Shown one piece after another: positions 5,757 to 12,386 of a stretch of 35,187 nucleotides of DNA. The position numbers and the translations under genes were made by a program. The notes under the pieces are model-generated. The model saw only the letters and a program-made list of their open reading frames with translations, did not search any database and was not told the origin of the DNA. The stretch's first letter is position 1. The number at the start of each line of letters is the position of its first letter. Origin of the DNA: an uncultured Thiocystis sp. (lineage in GTDB: Bacteria; Pseudomonadota; Gammaproteobacteria; Chromatiales; Chromatiaceae); NCBI RefSeq assembly GCF_903866365.1, contig NZ_CAIPNF010000413.1, positions 1 through 35,187 of the forward strand, read 5' to 3'.

Positions 5757-8515
5757 AGCAATCTCAGCCTGGTCAATAGGTTAGGGTTAATTTGAAGGCG
5801 TTTGCGCTTGCCGATGTCGCACCGTCGCACATGCGCGGCTTCGACCAGTAGGTCTAAGGCGTCATCCCGTCGCACGGTATCCCGAACCCGGTTTGGCCCA
5901 CGGATGGCGATCTCCCGCACGGAGATGAACCCCTCCCGGTCGATCAGTGGTTCCCCGTCGCTGTTCGCCAATTCGCGGCCTTTCCCCGAGAGCCAGGCTG
6001 ACAGTTCGCGCGCGTCTTGTATCTCCTGGGGGGTGTCGGCTTCCAGGAACACGCGGCGGGCTTCGGTCAGGTGCCAGCCAGCCACGGCGATTCCTCCCGC
6101 CACATACTCGGCCTCCACCGTTCGCCCCACGCGCCCCTGATCGAACAACTTAAAGATGGCGGCAATCCGTACCGCGTTTTCGGCGGTCTTGGACGCGATG
6201 TCTTGGACGGCGCTGTATTCCCCGAAGCGCACCAACTCGCGTTCCACTTCGTTGTAGAACTCCACCCACAACGTTTTCGCGGCCGGATCCAGACGCATGA
6301 TTGGCGGATCCAGCAGCATCCGCGCCCCGCGATCCTCCCCGCTGCGATCAATCGGAAGGTCAGTATTCAGGAGTCGCGTGATCTGGCGGTCAAAGTCATC
6401 CAGGGCCGCCCAAGTCGCGGGCGGCTCTCGATACAGCCTGGTCCCCATGGTCGACTCGGGCGCGGCGATCAGGAACCGCGCAAGAAAACCCAAGTTCCGC
6501 GCGCCCTTCTCGATCAGCTTGGGTAACAGGTCGGGCTGCAGCATCAGGAAGCAGGCGAAGCGGCGCCCGCGGATCTCGGCTACCTGGGCCTGTTTGCGCG
6601 TCGGGATGAAATCGCGACCGTCCCAAAGGATATTGAGCAGTGACAGGAGCGAGGTCGCGTTTTCGTCCCCCAGCCCCTGGGATCCGATGACCGCGCCCGC
6701 TTCGTCGCTGAACAGTCCGGACGATGGCCACCCGGTCGCGACCGCATACGCCAAGGATGCGGGGTTCACGTCCTCATAGGCGGCAGCCGGTAGGGGAATC
6801 GTGACAATGGGGTTTTGCTCCAGTTCGACGATTTCTTTCTCCAGCCGCGCGATCTCCTCCTTGGATGCGTCATCGTCTTTCGGCGCAAGCGACTTGATCC
6901 TGCTTTTCTTGCCCTCCAGGCGGGCTTTGTGCGCGCTTGCCATCGCGACCGACTGACGCCATGCCGGCATGCGGGCGTCCCGCTGTTCGCGCACCCACGC
7001 CCGCAACGCGCGCGAAAATTGCTTGTCTGCCGCCGATTTCCGCTCGCCGGACATGGCGACCAGCAGCAGGTAGAGCGAAATGGGCGAAACCAGATAGTCA
7101 TCGCGCGCGACATCGGCCAGGCCGTGGCAGGCAATCGCCATTTGCGCCAACGCGGCGCTAGCGACCAGCGGCGGCGGTTGTTGGCCGAATCCGATGTATT
7201 CCTCAATCGCTTGGCGCGCGATGGGCGGGAAGACATGCAAGGGATAAGGCAAGGCATCGGCGGGGCTGGAAATGTCTCCAGGATCTGGCCAGGGGTAACT
7301 TTCTTCGCCGATGGGGGGTGGTTCGTCATTGGCCGCGCGCGGGCCTGGGTGGGGCGCGGGGGGTGGTTCCTCATGACTCAGCGCGTTTATGGGTGGCTCA
7401 ATTGAGCCACCCATATTCTTGCCGTGTGCTTGCGAACGCTTCGCTTTTTCCTCAGAAGCGGTTGCCGCGCGCTTTCGATCCATCCCGAGTAACTTGGACG
7501 CTGCGCGGATGGCGGCGGTTTGGTTTCCGCCATGCTCCAGGATCTTGAACACATCGAAAGCGTCGTGGACATGCCCATCGTTCAGCGCGTCGTCATGGCT
7601 GGAAATGATCTTGCTAGTCTCGGACAACAGGCGGACGCCAGGGGCGCCGGAAGAGGATTGCGGAGACAGCCAGCGGCCGCGACCCTTGGGGAGATAGCCG
7701 TGCCGTTCCAGGAGCGCGCCAATGTCATGCACATCATTGAAGGCGCGGATGACATCGGCGCCGGTGGGGCTGGATGGGTTTTGAACCGAAACGGAAGGGT
7801 TCCGTTTCGGTTCAGGGGCAGCAGCGCGCTTGCCCGCTTCGCGCCGGATCGCTTCGGCTTCGCGCTGGGCATCGGCAAGGAGGCGATCAACGGGGAGCGG
7901 TTCGCCTTCAATGGTGCGCGATTGAAACAACGCCAGCCGTTCGGCGGGGGCGCGGGGGAGGTAGAACAAGCGGTCCGCGTTGAAGCATCCCTTGTCATAG
8001 GCATCGCTCACACCGAGCACGCGGGCGAGGTGCTCCAGGAGGGGCTTGATCTCGGGTGCCAGCAACGGGCGATCCAGCGCAAAGACAATCCGATACCGCG
8101 CGTGATCCTGGTCGAGCGGGCGGATCTCCGGGTCAAGGTGCGTGTGCGAGGTATGCAGGTGCGCGCGCCAACCAATGTCGCGGATCTCGTCGGCCATCGC
8201 ATCAAGCGGCGGCGGCTCGGGGCCGTCGACGGTCTTGATCCCGGTAGCGTCAGTGCTGGCATGGGCTTCGATGTCCATCACCATGGTTGACCACGAACGC
8301 GCGCGGGTCGCTGTTCGCGGTCCGGGGTCAATGTCGGCAGGCAGCCACGCGGGGCCGTCCTTGGGGCCAGGCTGCGCTTGTGCGAGCATCGCGATCAAGC
8401 TCGGCCAAGTGTGTTCGGCGCGCTTGCTCACGGGGGCTTTTTTGTGCGCGACGAAACCGATAGGGAACGAATCAGCGGGAGCGGAAACCGCCCCCACTTG
8501 GGGGCTGGTTGTCAT
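5738..8515 (-). CDS. Replication protein: primase-like N-terminus with DUF3987 helicase-like domain
   Basis: ATG 8515 overlaps the preceding TGA as ATGA; the product has 925 residues. The N-terminal third has features of archaeo-eukaryotic-type primases of mobile elements (VMDIEAHAS, then HTSHTHLD...ARYRIVFALDRPL, then NADRLFYLPRAP). From about residue 405 the protein matches DUF3987: a P-loop-like SGERKS near residue 490 and a Walker-B-like LFSDEAGAVIG near 600. Such proteins are expected to prime and unwind DNA during replication of the excised element. The middle contains the QAHGKNM...INALS palindrome insert and a further palindrome at 7782-7814. Catalytic residues of the primase part cannot be assigned with certainty. 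Confidence 0.8.
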   Translation of the reverse strand: MTTSPQVGAVSAPADSFPIGFVAHKKAPVSKRAEHTWPSLIAMLAQAQPGPKDGPAWLPADIDPGPRTATRARSWSTMVMDIEAHASTDATGIKTVDGPEPPPLDAMADEIRDIGWRAHLHTSHTHLDPEIRPLDQDHARYRIVFALDRPLLAPEIKPLLEHLARVLGVSDAYDKGCFNADRLFYLPRAPAERLALFQSRTIEGEPLPVDRLLADAQREAEAIRREAGKRAAAPEPKRNPSVSVQNPSSPTGADVIRAFNDVHDIGALLERHGYLPKGRGRWLSPQSSSGAPGVRLLSETSKIISSHDDALNDGHVHDAFDVFKILEHGGNQTAAIRAASKLLGMDRKRAATASEEKAKRSQAHGKNMGGSIEPPINALSHEEPPPAPHPGPRAANDEPPPIGEESYPWPDPGDISSPADALPYPLHVFPPIARQAIEEYIGFGQQPPPLVASAALAQMAIACHGLADVARDDYLVSPISLYLLLVAMSGERKSAADKQFSRALRAWVREQRDARMPAWRQSVAMASAHKARLEGKKSRIKSLAPKDDDASKEEIARLEKEIVELEQNPIVTIPLPAAAYEDVNPASLAYAVATGWPSSGLFSDEAGAVIGSQGLGDENATSLLSLLNILWDGRDFIPTRKQAQVAEIRGRRFACFLMLQPDLLPKLIEKGARNLGFLARFLIAAPESTMGTRLYREPPATWAALDDFDRQITRLLNTDLPIDRSGEDRGARMLLDPPIMRLDPAAKTLWVEFYNEVERELVRFGEYSAVQDIASKTAENAVRIAAIFKLFDQGRVGRTVEAEYVAGGIAVAGWHLTEARRVFLEADTPQEIQDARELSAWLSGKGRELANSDGEPLIDREGFISVREIAIRGPNRVRDTVRRDDALDLLVEAAHVRRCDIGKRKRLQINPNLLTRLRLLNCSNL
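7388..7415. repeat. Intragenic palindrome, copy 2 of the QAHGKNM/INALS repeat
   Basis: Perfect 28-bp palindrome with half-site TATGGGTGGCTCAA, flanked by GCGTTTATGG-type sequence on the left and CCATATTCTTGCCGTGTGCT on the right. The same flanks surround the palindrome at 1532-1559 with different arm sequence. It lies in frame in the replication gene, encoding a linker between the primase-like and DUF3987 parts. Confidence 0.85.
7782..7814. repeat. Intragenic palindrome in the replication gene
   Basis: Perfect 15-bp inverted repeat, TGAACCGAAACGGAA, GGG loop, then its complement. It is translated on the minus strand as part of a polar linker (PKRNPSVSVQNPSS). Flanks do not match the QAHGKNM/INALS copies. 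Confidence 0.75.
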
Positions 8516-8808
8516 GATTGCGCGTCCCCCTGGTCGGCAAGCTCGGCGATGTCGGCGATTTTGATGTGCAGACTGAGCGCGGAACAATGGATCAGTGACG
8601 CAACGGAGCGGACGGCGCCACTATGCACATACTCAGGGCGGTCGTCAGCAGAGTTCGCAAGGTCTTCGGCCATTGCAGCGGACAGCTCGGCGGCGGCGGC
8701 GATGTCCCACAACTGGTCTAGGATGCTTTCACGGTAGAGACTCAAGCGCAGCCCGGACAGGTGATAGGCTTCGTCTTTGGTGGTCGTGCGGGTGGTGCGG
8801 TCTTGCAT
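8512..8808 (-). CDS. 98-residue helical hypothetical protein
   Basis: The ATG at 8808 follows a 122-bp gap and the stop overlaps the replication gene start (ATGA), so the two are translationally coupled. The product is almost entirely helical (LSLYRESILDQLWDIAAAAELSAAMAEDL ... LSLHIKIADIAELADQ) with a C-terminal acidic end. Lack of signal peptide or membrane segments suggests a cytoplasmic partner of the replication protein. No family recognised. Confidence 0.65.
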   Translation of the reverse strand: MQDRTTRTTTKDEAYHLSGLRLSLYRESILDQLWDIAAAAELSAAMAEDLANSADDRPEYVHSGAVRSVASLIHCSALSLHIKIADIAELADQGDAQS

Positions 8809-8931
8809 GATGTCGGATCTCCAAAGTTGAGATACCGACGCAACAGGCAGGCGGGCGAGAACGGGCGCAATAGTGCAGACGCACCTTGGCCTTGATATAC
8901 TTGCTCTCGCCGTCGTCCCGGTTCGTCGGGG

Positions 8932-9129
8932 CTAATCGCGAAACCCTTTCTGCCAAGGCAGGGAATCGCGAACGGCACTCAGGTTTTCACAAAAATCGGC
9001 GGGCGTCAAATACGGCGCGACCTTTCGGGAGGTCGCGCCGTTTCCGTTTTTAGGCCGTACAAATGCCCTCAGACGGCGCTCCTCCAGCTTGGCATGGCGG
9101 GCAGTGCGGCGGTCGCGGGATCGGTTCAT
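8932..9129 (-). CDS. 65-residue basic hypothetical protein
   Basis: ATG 9129 overlaps the stop of the AlpA-like gene (ATGA), which argues for this internal start and against a longer frame that would overlap that gene. The product starts MNRSRDRRTARHAKLEERRL and is very basic at the N-terminus, so nucleic-acid binding is possible. The middle is encoded by the palindrome at 9012-9041. The end is acidic and aromatic (PADFCENLSAVRDSLPWQKG). No family recognised. Confidence 0.6.
   Translation of the reverse strand: MNRSRDRRTARHAKLEERRLRAFVRPKNGNGATSRKVAPYLTPADFCENLSAVRDSLPWQKGFRD
9012..9041 (+). repeat. Intragenic hairpin, terminator-like on the plus strand
   Basis: Perfect 12-bp arms (ACGGCGCGACCT and complement) around TTCGGG, followed on the plus strand by TTCCGTTTTT. 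On the plus strand this looks like a Rho-independent terminator, but all recognised genes here run on the minus strand and the hairpin is inside a coding region. It may stop antisense transcription or be another of the element's intragenic palindromes. Confidence 0.55.
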
Positions 9130-9419
9130 GCCGCCTCCATTCCGACCATTGGAGACTTGAGACGCTGGAACGGTTGGGCGGTCGCGGGTGAAGACTTCGC
9201 GGCCAGGAAGGTGTCGATGGCATCGGCCGGGACAAGGCGGCGCCCGCATAGGGTAACGCTCCCCAATTCGCCGGTCTTGATGAGGTCGTAGATGCTCTTT
9301 CGGGAGATACCCCCCAGCAGGTAACACGCTTCCTCGACAGGATAGGCGCGGCGGGGGCGGGTCGGGATCGGGTTATGGGGGAGGATCGCCGATGCGGTCG
9401 GGTCGTGGGTTTCGTTCAT
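9126..9419 (-). CDS. AlpA/Xis-like HTH protein (putative excisionase or activator)
   Basis: 97 residues from ATG 9419. Residues ~25-70 (AYPVEEACYLLGGISRKSIYDLIKTGELGSVTLCGRRLVPADAIDTFL) match the small winged-helix 'helix-turn-helix 17' type found in excisionases and AlpA regulators: recognition helix SRKSIYDLI, wing GRRLV. In P4-like elements such proteins control integrase expression and excision. Here the gene lies downstream of the integrase and its companion, in the same direction, and overlaps a small basic gene by 4 bp. Directionality factor is the favoured role; a plain transcription regulator is the alternative. Confidence 0.75.
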   Translation of the reverse strand: MNETHDPTASAILPHNPIPTRPRRAYPVEEACYLLGGISRKSIYDLIKTGELGSVTLCGRRLVPADAIDTFLAAKSSPATAQPFQRLKSPMVGMEAA

Positions 9420-9498
9420 CTTTGCAACCGGGTGTGTTTGGGTTGCTGAAGGCTAATCCACGACTACCACGCGAGCGAAGCAGATTCTCAGGGAAAAA

Positions 9499-10005
9499 TT
9501 ACCGTATTTTTCCCGTGTTCGGAAAATGCAATTTATACGCATCCTCCGCATTGGCTACGGTAAAAGTATCCCCCTGGGTACCTTTGAATTGATCGGCCGC
9601 CTCATTCGTCGCGAGTTTATGACTCGCGCCCCCGCGCCGACGCTGGTCCACGTCGCAGGCCAGCCGATAAATGTCCATTACCTGTCTTCCACTCGAAGCC
9701 CGGCGTCCGCGCCCCTTCTTCCTTCGGCCGAAAACTAGGCTTGGGTCTTCGCCGTCAATCAAGATCCGCATCACGGCCAGCTTAAAAAAACGATAGGTCG
9801 TCTCGTCGATGATGACCGAGCCGTCAGATTGGCTTATATCCCACGCCTTTCCTGCCCGCAGGAATTCCCACAGCATCGCGTCGACGGCGTCCGGGTCGCC
9901 AAGATTCGCCAACTCGGGGCCGGTCAAATAAGCGCGCTTGCCTAATTGCCGAAGCAGCGTTTCGCTACCATGACAAAGGATGAGTTGGAATTCGTCATGC
10001 GTCAT
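9499..10005 (-). CDS. Integrase-linked hypothetical protein
   Basis: ATG 10005 overlaps the integrase stop (ATGA); longer upstream starts would lie inside the integrase gene in a poor frame. The 168-residue product is soluble: MTHDEFQLILCHGSETLLRQ, then a helical part (DAVDAMLWEFLRAGKAWDIS), a beta pair (GSVIIDETTYRFFKLAVMRI) and a basic stretch (FGRRKKGRGRRASS). The basic stretch could bind DNA. Being translationally coupled to the integrase, it may act in recombination or its control. No family recognised. Confidence 0.65.
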   Translation of the reverse strand: MTHDEFQLILCHGSETLLRQLGKRAYLTGPELANLGDPDAVDAMLWEFLRAGKAWDISQSDGSVIIDETTYRFFKLAVMRILIDGEDPSLVFGRRKKGRGRRASSGRQVMDIYRLACDVDQRRRGGASHKLATNEAADQFKGTQGDTFTVANAEDAYKLHFPNTGKIR

Positions 10006-11051
10006 ACGGCCTCCACGACAGCCAGTAGAACCTGCGCCAAGGTCTCCCCGGCCGCGATCCGTTCCTCGGCATATTCGGCCTGGTTGTAAACGGCCATCAC
10101 GCCAGGCAGGGTATGGTTCAACAGCCGTTCGACGATAAAAGGCGCCACGGCCGCATCGGCGAGGCGGGTGGCGGCGGTGCGGCGTAAGTCGTGCGGGGTA
10201 AAGCGCGGGTCGATCCCTTGCCCGTCGCACCAGCGGCGAAGCCAGGCTTGGACGTTGGTCGCGGTGCAGGCGGGCAGGGGCAACTGCTCCAGGGCGCCGG
10301 GCGTCAGGTGGACCCAATGCGCGCGGCCGTTCTTGGCGAGCGCGGCGGGGACGATCCAGCGCGGGCCGTCGCGGTGCCCGCGTTGGGCCTCGGAGATGCG
10401 CAGTCCGGTCAACAGCAGGAACCGGATCAGGCGCGCGTTGACGCTGGGGGCGTGCCAGACGCGGCGGATTTCGTCATCCGTCAGGACGCGGCGCCGGGAT
10501 TCGGGACGATACCCCGAGACGCGGCGGGTTAGGAGCGCGGCCGGGTTATCGACCCGAACCCCGGTCTCGACCGCGAAACCAAAGATGGCGGTCAGGACCG
10601 AGCGCAGTTGATCGGCGCTGCGCGTGCCTCGGGTGCGGTAGCGTTGCACGCAGGCGGCAATGTCGCTGGGGGTGACGGTGCCCGCGCGGCGCGTGCCCAG
10701 ATCCGGCAGGACCGCGCGATCCAGGTAGCCCCGGAAAAAATGCGGGCGGCGGTGTTCGCGGGCGATCACGTCGCGATAGAAGTTCTCGGCCAGTTGCGCG
10801 ACCGTCAGGTTACTCGGCTCGCGTTCCTGCTTGGCGACCAGTGCTTGTGTCCGCGCGGCCTTGACCGACAATTCAGGAAAGGCGCCAAGGGTGCGGACTT
10901 GGAGCGTGCCGCGAATCGTGCGGCGGGTGAGCCAGGTTTTTGAGCTGCGCCGGACGTTCAGATACAGTCCATCGCCAAGGCAGACGAGGCGGTCTTTGCC
11001 CTCCCAGCGTTCGGCCTTGGCCTGCTTTTCGGTGTAGAAGTGACTTTTCAT
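10002..11051 (-). CDS. Site-specific tyrosine recombinase (integrase)
   Basis: 349 residues. The N-terminus resembles the arm-binding part of P4-type integrases (GDGLYLNVRRSSKTWLTRR...RTLGAFPELSVKAAR), followed by a SAM-like core-binding domain (~80-175) and the catalytic domain. Catalytic residues visible: Arg in LLTGLRISEAQ, His and Arg in HDLRRTAA, the second His in LLNHTLPGVM and the Tyr nucleophile in AVYNQAEYAEER. Length is a little below the usual ~400 for this type. The gene lies about 90 bp from the right repeat and reads away from it, which is the usual position beside the attachment site. It should integrate and excise the element at the phosphatase gene. Confidence 0.93.
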   Translation of the reverse strand: MKSHFYTEKQAKAERWEGKDRLVCLGDGLYLNVRRSSKTWLTRRTIRGTLQVRTLGAFPELSVKAARTQALVAKQEREPSNLTVAQLAENFYRDVIAREHRRPHFFRGYLDRAVLPDLGTRRAGTVTPSDIAACVQRYRTRGTRSADQLRSVLTAIFGFAVETGVRVDNPAALLTRRVSGYRPESRRRVLTDDEIRRVWHAPSVNARLIRFLLLTGLRISEAQRGHRDGPRWIVPAALAKNGRAHWVHLTPGALEQLPLPACTATNVQAWLRRWCDGQGIDPRFTPHDLRRTAATRLADAAVAPFIVERLLNHTLPGVMAVYNQAEYAEERIAAGETLAQVLLAVVEAV

Positions 11052-11142
11052 CTGTGTACAATTCTGTGTGCGATTCAGTCTTATATTACCCTAAACAGCG
11101 GGGAACGACTGAATACAACAAACCTTTATAGGTCAAACAGTT
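11052..11142. promoter_or_regulatory. Element-borne upstream region of integrase and rebuilt phosphatase gene
   Basis: The 91 bp between the divergent starts are AT-rich. TTATATTA near 11089 gives -10-like hexamers on both strands, and TTTATAGG near 11125 is a further plus-strand candidate. An inverted repeat, ATTCAGTC and GACTGAAT, spans about 11080-11113 and could be an integrase arm site or operator. The sequence comes from the element, so phosphatase transcription now depends on it. Exact promoters are uncertain. Confidence 0.5.
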
Positions 11143-11631
11143 ATGAACAGCAATAAACGTGTGCGTATACTCTTTGTGTGCATGTGCAATATCTGTCGAT
11201 CGCCGACTGCCCATGGCGTTTTTCGGAAATTGGTCGTGGACGGGGGATTGACGCATTTGATCGAGATCGATTCGGCGGGAACCCATGCCTATCATCTCAG
11301 TGAGCCGCCGGATCGACGTGCCCGCGAAACGGCCCTGGGACGGGGCGTCGATATCGGCGATTTGCGCGCCCGTCGCGCGGTTGCGGAGGATTTTCTGTAT
11401 TTCGACTATATCCTAGCCATGGATCAGGATAATTATCTGAACCTGCGCGAGATTTGTCCGCCCGGCATGGCGGATAAGCTCAAGCTGTTCATGGATTTCG
11501 CGCCAGAGCTTCAGGTGCGCGATGTGCCCGATCCCTATTATGGCGGACCACGCGGCTTCGAACAGGTCTTCGATCTGGTGGAGTCGGCGTCACGGGGTCT
11601 ACTGGCGGATCTAAAGACCCGGCTGCTTTAA
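11143..11631 (+). CDS. Low-molecular-weight protein tyrosine phosphatase, 5' end supplied by the element
   Basis: 162 residues, full length for the family. The P-loop is VCMCNICRSPTA, with catalytic Cys and Arg spaced C-x5-R, and the general-acid loop is DPYYGG near the C-terminus. These enzymes dephosphorylate tyrosine residues; in bacteria they often act on polysaccharide export kinases. The conserved Gly of CxGN is Cys here, exactly at the mismatch in the direct repeat. The first 17 codons match the stub at 831 in function but differ in sequence, so they were brought by the element. The 3' end converges on the DUF2334 gene with a 4-bp overlap. Neighbouring surface-polysaccharide genes fit a Wzb-like role, though no Wzc-type kinase is in view. 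Confidence 0.9.
   Translation: MNSNKRVRILFVCMCNICRSPTAHGVFRKLVVDGGLTHLIEIDSAGTHAYHLSEPPDRRARETALGRGVDIGDLRARRAVAEDFLYFDYILAMDQDNYLNLREICPPGMADKLKLFMDFAPELQVRDVPDPYYGGPRGFEQVFDLVESASRGLLADLKTRLL
11176..11194 (+). repeat. attR-type direct repeat
   Basis: GTGTGCATGTGCAATATCT, the right-hand partner of 864-882. It encodes V-C-M-C-N-I plus the first base of the next Cys codon of the phosphatase P-loop. Confidence 0.8.
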
Positions 11632-12386
11632 CTGTTTGCGTCGCCGACGGCGGCATAGTCGGCATGCAGGCGAAACTGACGCAGATCCCGCCGAAGATCC
11701 TCGGCAAGTCGCAAATCGAGGTCGCGTGGGTGGATGCCGATTCGCAGCCAGCCATTGTCTTTGGACCGATGCCGGTTAAGACGATTCCAGAGTCGCAGAA
11801 GTGGCGCTCGCAGCTTGGTGTCCGCCTCATAGCCGAGCAAGGGGATGGGGTACAGGCGTCCCGTTTGAGCCGAGAGGATCCCGGAGAAAAGCTCGTATCG
11901 CAGAAAGGGTAGCTCGGCCAGCGCGCTGCGTTCGATATTTCCCATGGCCCAGGCAGGAGGGACGTAGAGCGAGGGGGCTTGCAATTGCTGCTCCGCGAAC
12001 CAGGCGTGGCAGCGATACATGAGATCGATGATGCCGCTGCTGTCGAGTGCCAGGTGTTCGGCGACATTGCGCGAGACGAACTGACCATGCAGCCGATGGG
12101 CGAATCCGCCAAAGCGATCCGCCAGGTGCCGCCAGCCATGACCGGCGAGTTCGTAGCCACAGGCTTCGTAGTCGCGCAGGGCGTCGATGCCGTTGGCTGT
12201 CCAGCCAGCGCCAGGCACGACCAGGAGCGTGACCGCGCTGACCTGTTCGGCGGCCAGCAGCGCGAGGATGCGGTTGACCTGCGGTAGCGTCTCGGGCATG
12301 ACATCATGCACCGAGACCAGCGCACGGACCCATGGATAACGCTCGGGAGTCGCGACGTCAGTGTTCCACATCGATCGATCGTTCAT
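11628..12386 (-). CDS. DUF2334 polysaccharide deacetylase-like protein
   Basis: From ATG 12386 the product has 252 residues (an ATG at 12371 is also possible); both starts overlap the end of the glycosyltransferase gene. Features of the NodB/DUF2334 superfamily are visible: VSVHDVMPET near the N-terminus with the metal-binding Asp, and GYELAGHGWRHL with paired His residues. These proteins usually remove acetyl groups from sugars with a divalent metal. Loss of any one metal ligand cannot be excluded by eye. It is the last gene of the sulfotransferase-glycosyltransferase-deacetylase run, so a role in modifying the same glycan is inferred. Confidence 0.75.
   Translation of the reverse strand: MNDRSMWNTDVATPERYPWVRALVSVHDVMPETLPQVNRILALLAAEQVSAVTLLVVPGAGWTANGIDALRDYEACGYELAGHGWRHLADRFGGFAHRLHGQFVSRNVAEHLALDSSGIIDLMYRCHAWFAEQQLQAPSLYVPPAWAMGNIERSALAELPFLRYELFSGILSAQTGRLYPIPLLGYEADTKLRAPLLRLWNRLNRHRSKDNGWLRIGIHPRDLDLRLAEDLRRDLRQFRLHADYAAVGDANS

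Larger units (their letters stand above)
864..11194. mobile_element. Integrative element inserted in the LMW-PTP gene, about 10.3 kb
   Basis: The limits are the direct repeats at 864-882 and 11176-11194. A tyrosine integrase gene lies next to the right end, as is usual for site-specific elements. Inside are an AlpA/Xis-like protein, a primase/DUF3987 protein and about a dozen small genes, all on the minus strand and many overlapping by 4 bp. No virion, conjugation or classical cargo genes are visible. The integrase, AlpA-like gene and primase-helicase resemble the replication and integration core of P4-like satellites and small integrative islands. This resemblance is at the level of gene content only. 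The element restores the interrupted host gene with its own 5' end. Confidence 0.88.

Noticed and set aside
8729-8956. Minus-strand frame of 75 codons covering the gap between the 65-residue and 98-residue genes
   Set aside because: The first half looks partly coding (GESKYIKAKVRLHYC) but the frame overlaps the 98-residue gene by 80 bp and decays there. Kept out for lack of support.
9012-9052. Rho-independent terminator for a plus-strand gene
   Set aside because: The hairpin and T-run fit, but no plausible plus-strand gene ends here and the hairpin lies in a minus-strand coding region.
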